Shown: positions 63,060 through 64,000 of the stretch, piece after piece
How positions within the stretch are numbered: the first letter of the stretch is position 1
Layout: each line of letters opens with the position of its first letter
DNA from: Neobacillus piezotolerans
GTDB lineage: Bacteria > Bacillota > Bacilli > Bacillales > Cytobacillaceae
Length of the DNA: 64,000 nucleotides
Direction of reading: 5' to 3'
NCBI RefSeq assembly: GCF_003362805.1
Contig: NZ_QNQT01000003.1
Coordinates: forward strand, 310,001-374,000
Translations under genes and position numbers: made by a program
Notes under the pieces: generated by a model
Database searches by the model: none
The model's input: the letters and a program-made list of their open reading frames with translations, nothing else
What the model was told of the DNA's origin: nothing

Positions 63060-63854
63060 TTATTTCTCATGGATTGCTGTCTTAGTTCGTTGAAGGAAGT
63101 TATTCATCAATCTGGGAATCGAGATGAGAATTGGGGGATCGTCTAGTTGGGCTGCTCGGAGGTGTAGATCCTGGTGCGGGACTTGCTCATTCCCGTTGAC
63201 CTGTATGGAACCTGTCGGCTTGTACCTTAACGTTGTGTGGGGAATCAGGACGGACCGCGCATTCATTCCCCATGAAACAGATGTGGCGAACAAATAATAT
63301 AGGCCGGGTTTTACGTTTTTAAACTGGAATTCACCAAGCGAAAACAAAAGAGTGCCGTAAAGCGGCATGCCTTCCGGGATGGGCTTTGGAAATAAGCCTA
63401 CCAGGATGACCCCTTCAAACTCCTCATCCGTAAAGACGGTTCCTTTTACAGATAAGGGATTTTTCGCACTATGTTGAAAGCCTGTTGTTCCACCCAGCTG
63501 CTGGAGCGAGTTCAGAAGGGTTTCCGCTTCCTCCTGGGTATTGCGGAAATTGGCTGGCGTTACCCCGACGCTGTTCGTAAACCGGGTCGTAAATGTCCCT
63601 AAACTTTGCTGCCCGATCTCCAGGGCAATATCGCGGACACACATATTTGTGTTAAGCAATAACTCCTTTGCCCGCTGCAAGCGCATCGAGGAAACAAAAT
63701 ACAAAGGCGGCAAGCCCGTTTCCTGTTTAAAAATCCTGCTGAAATGAAAGGGACTATACGCCACATGGCTGGCCAATTTATCGAGGGTTATTTCATCATA
63801 CAGGTGCGTTTGAATATAGTTGATTGCCTCAGTAATTTCAATTTGCCTAGTCAT
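63060..63854 (-). CDS. AraC family transcriptional regulator
   Basis: 264 residues from ATG 63854 (GAGGT close upstream; GTG 63857 possible). The DNA-binding tandem helix-turn-helix is N-terminal (~8-105): ITLDKLASHVAYSPFHFSRIFKQETG and VRDIALEIGQQSLGTFTTRFTNSVGVTPANFR. A ~150-residue C-terminal domain of unknown ligand follows. This HTH-first layout resembles SoxS/Rob-type regulators. Lies upstream of the VOC pair on the same strand. Confidence 0.9.
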   Translation of the reverse strand: MTRQIEITEAINYIQTHLYDEITLDKLASHVAYSPFHFSRIFKQETGLPPLYFVSSMRLQRAKELLLNTNMCVRDIALEIGQQSLGTFTTRFTNSVGVTPANFRNTQEEAETLLNSLQQLGGTTGFQHSAKNPLSVKGTVFTDEEFEGVILVGLFPKPIPEGMPLYGTLLFSLGEFQFKNVKPGLYYLFATSVSWGMNARSVLIPHTTLRYKPTGSIQVNGNEQVPHQDLHLRAAQLDDPPILISIPRLMNNFLQRTKTAIHEK

Positions 63855-63890
63855 CACTACCTCACTTTTGGATATGGCGTTAAATATCTC

Positions 63891-63914
63891 CTAAAAGAAG
63901 TATTCGTTATTCAT
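63891..63914 (-). CDS. Seven-codon upstream ORF before the AraC gene
   Basis: ATG 63914 opens MNNEYFF and stops at 63891-63893. It is preceded by a perfect AGGAGG nine bases upstream, far stronger than the regulator's own site 37 bp further on. Could be a leader peptide controlling the regulator, or chance. Confidence 0.35.
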   Translation of the reverse strand: MNNEYFF

Positions 63915-64000
63915 TTGAACTATCCTCCTAGTGTTATTGGGAAAAAACAAAAAGAGGAATAAACCGCTTGTAATACTTACTCACTGGGAATAGAAAAGGA

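Overview
The window looks like a chromosomal segment of a Bacillaceae member (Bacillus/Mesobacillus/Neobacillus-type Firmicute). The evidence is strong AGGAGG-type ribosome sites, frequent GTG/TTG starts, CcpA-like sites, YesM/YesN-type two-component genes, a B. subtilis eps-like exopolysaccharide operon with an EAR-type leader RNA, and GC-rich intergenic repeats familiar from Bacillaceae genomes. Species-level assignment is not possible from the sequence alone.

Layout. (1) 1-2.7 kb: a sigma-54 module. An enhancer-binding activator diverges from a short-chain dehydrogenase and the start of a GcvPA-like glycine decarboxylase gene; a near-perfect -24/-12 promoter and two tandem TGTCA-N4-TGACA sites lie between them. 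(2) 2.8-3.2 kb: a HesB-like gene whose conserved-cysteine position is an in-frame TGA, followed by a SECIS-like hairpin. It is either a selenoprotein candidate or a recent pseudogene. (3) 3.4-11.7 kb: a sugar-use cluster on the minus strand (YesM/YesN pair, lipoprotein binding protein, two permeases, cytosolic glycoside hydrolase). (4) 12.5-16.2 kb: secreted GlpQ, CAP-domain protein, GNAT, small membrane protein. (5) 16.5-28.8 kb: an anti-DNA-invasion region with a DUF4011-helicase-nuclease giant (Hhe-like) and an Mrr-like/McrB/McrC three-gene operon, separated by a beta-propeller lipoprotein-like gene. (6) 29.5-33.1 kb: housekeeping accessories (DUF2269, ASCH, asparaginase II, alpha/beta hydrolase). 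(7) 33.2-59.8 kb: an exopolysaccharide locus. Reading minus-strand transcription from 55.9 kb downwards: GH26 hydrolase, Wzz-like modulator, BY-kinase, PHP phosphatase, EAR-type RNA, UDP-GlcNAc 4,6-dehydratase, aminotransferase, priming sugar transferase, GNAT-like protein, UDP-glucose dehydrogenase, several glycosyltransferases, Wzy, pyruvyltransferase, Wzx, GalE. MnaA and a divergent TagA-like/GT2 pair lie beyond. The 34.7-48.8 kb core is visibly much more AT-rich than its flanks, as expected for an exchangeable serotype-like cassette. (8) 60-64 kb: two hypothetical proteins, two VOC proteins and an AraC regulator.

The most unusual non-gene content is a set of intergenic tandem arrays. Two arrays unrelated in sequence share a 52-bp period, each unit carrying an inverted repeat. 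Three others have a period of about 21 bp. There are also three copies of a GC-rich element and three copies of a terminator-bearing element. The strongest individual leads are the UGA-containing HesB gene, the sigma-54 regulatory region, the EAR-type RNA with internal terminators downstream of it, and the defence cluster.
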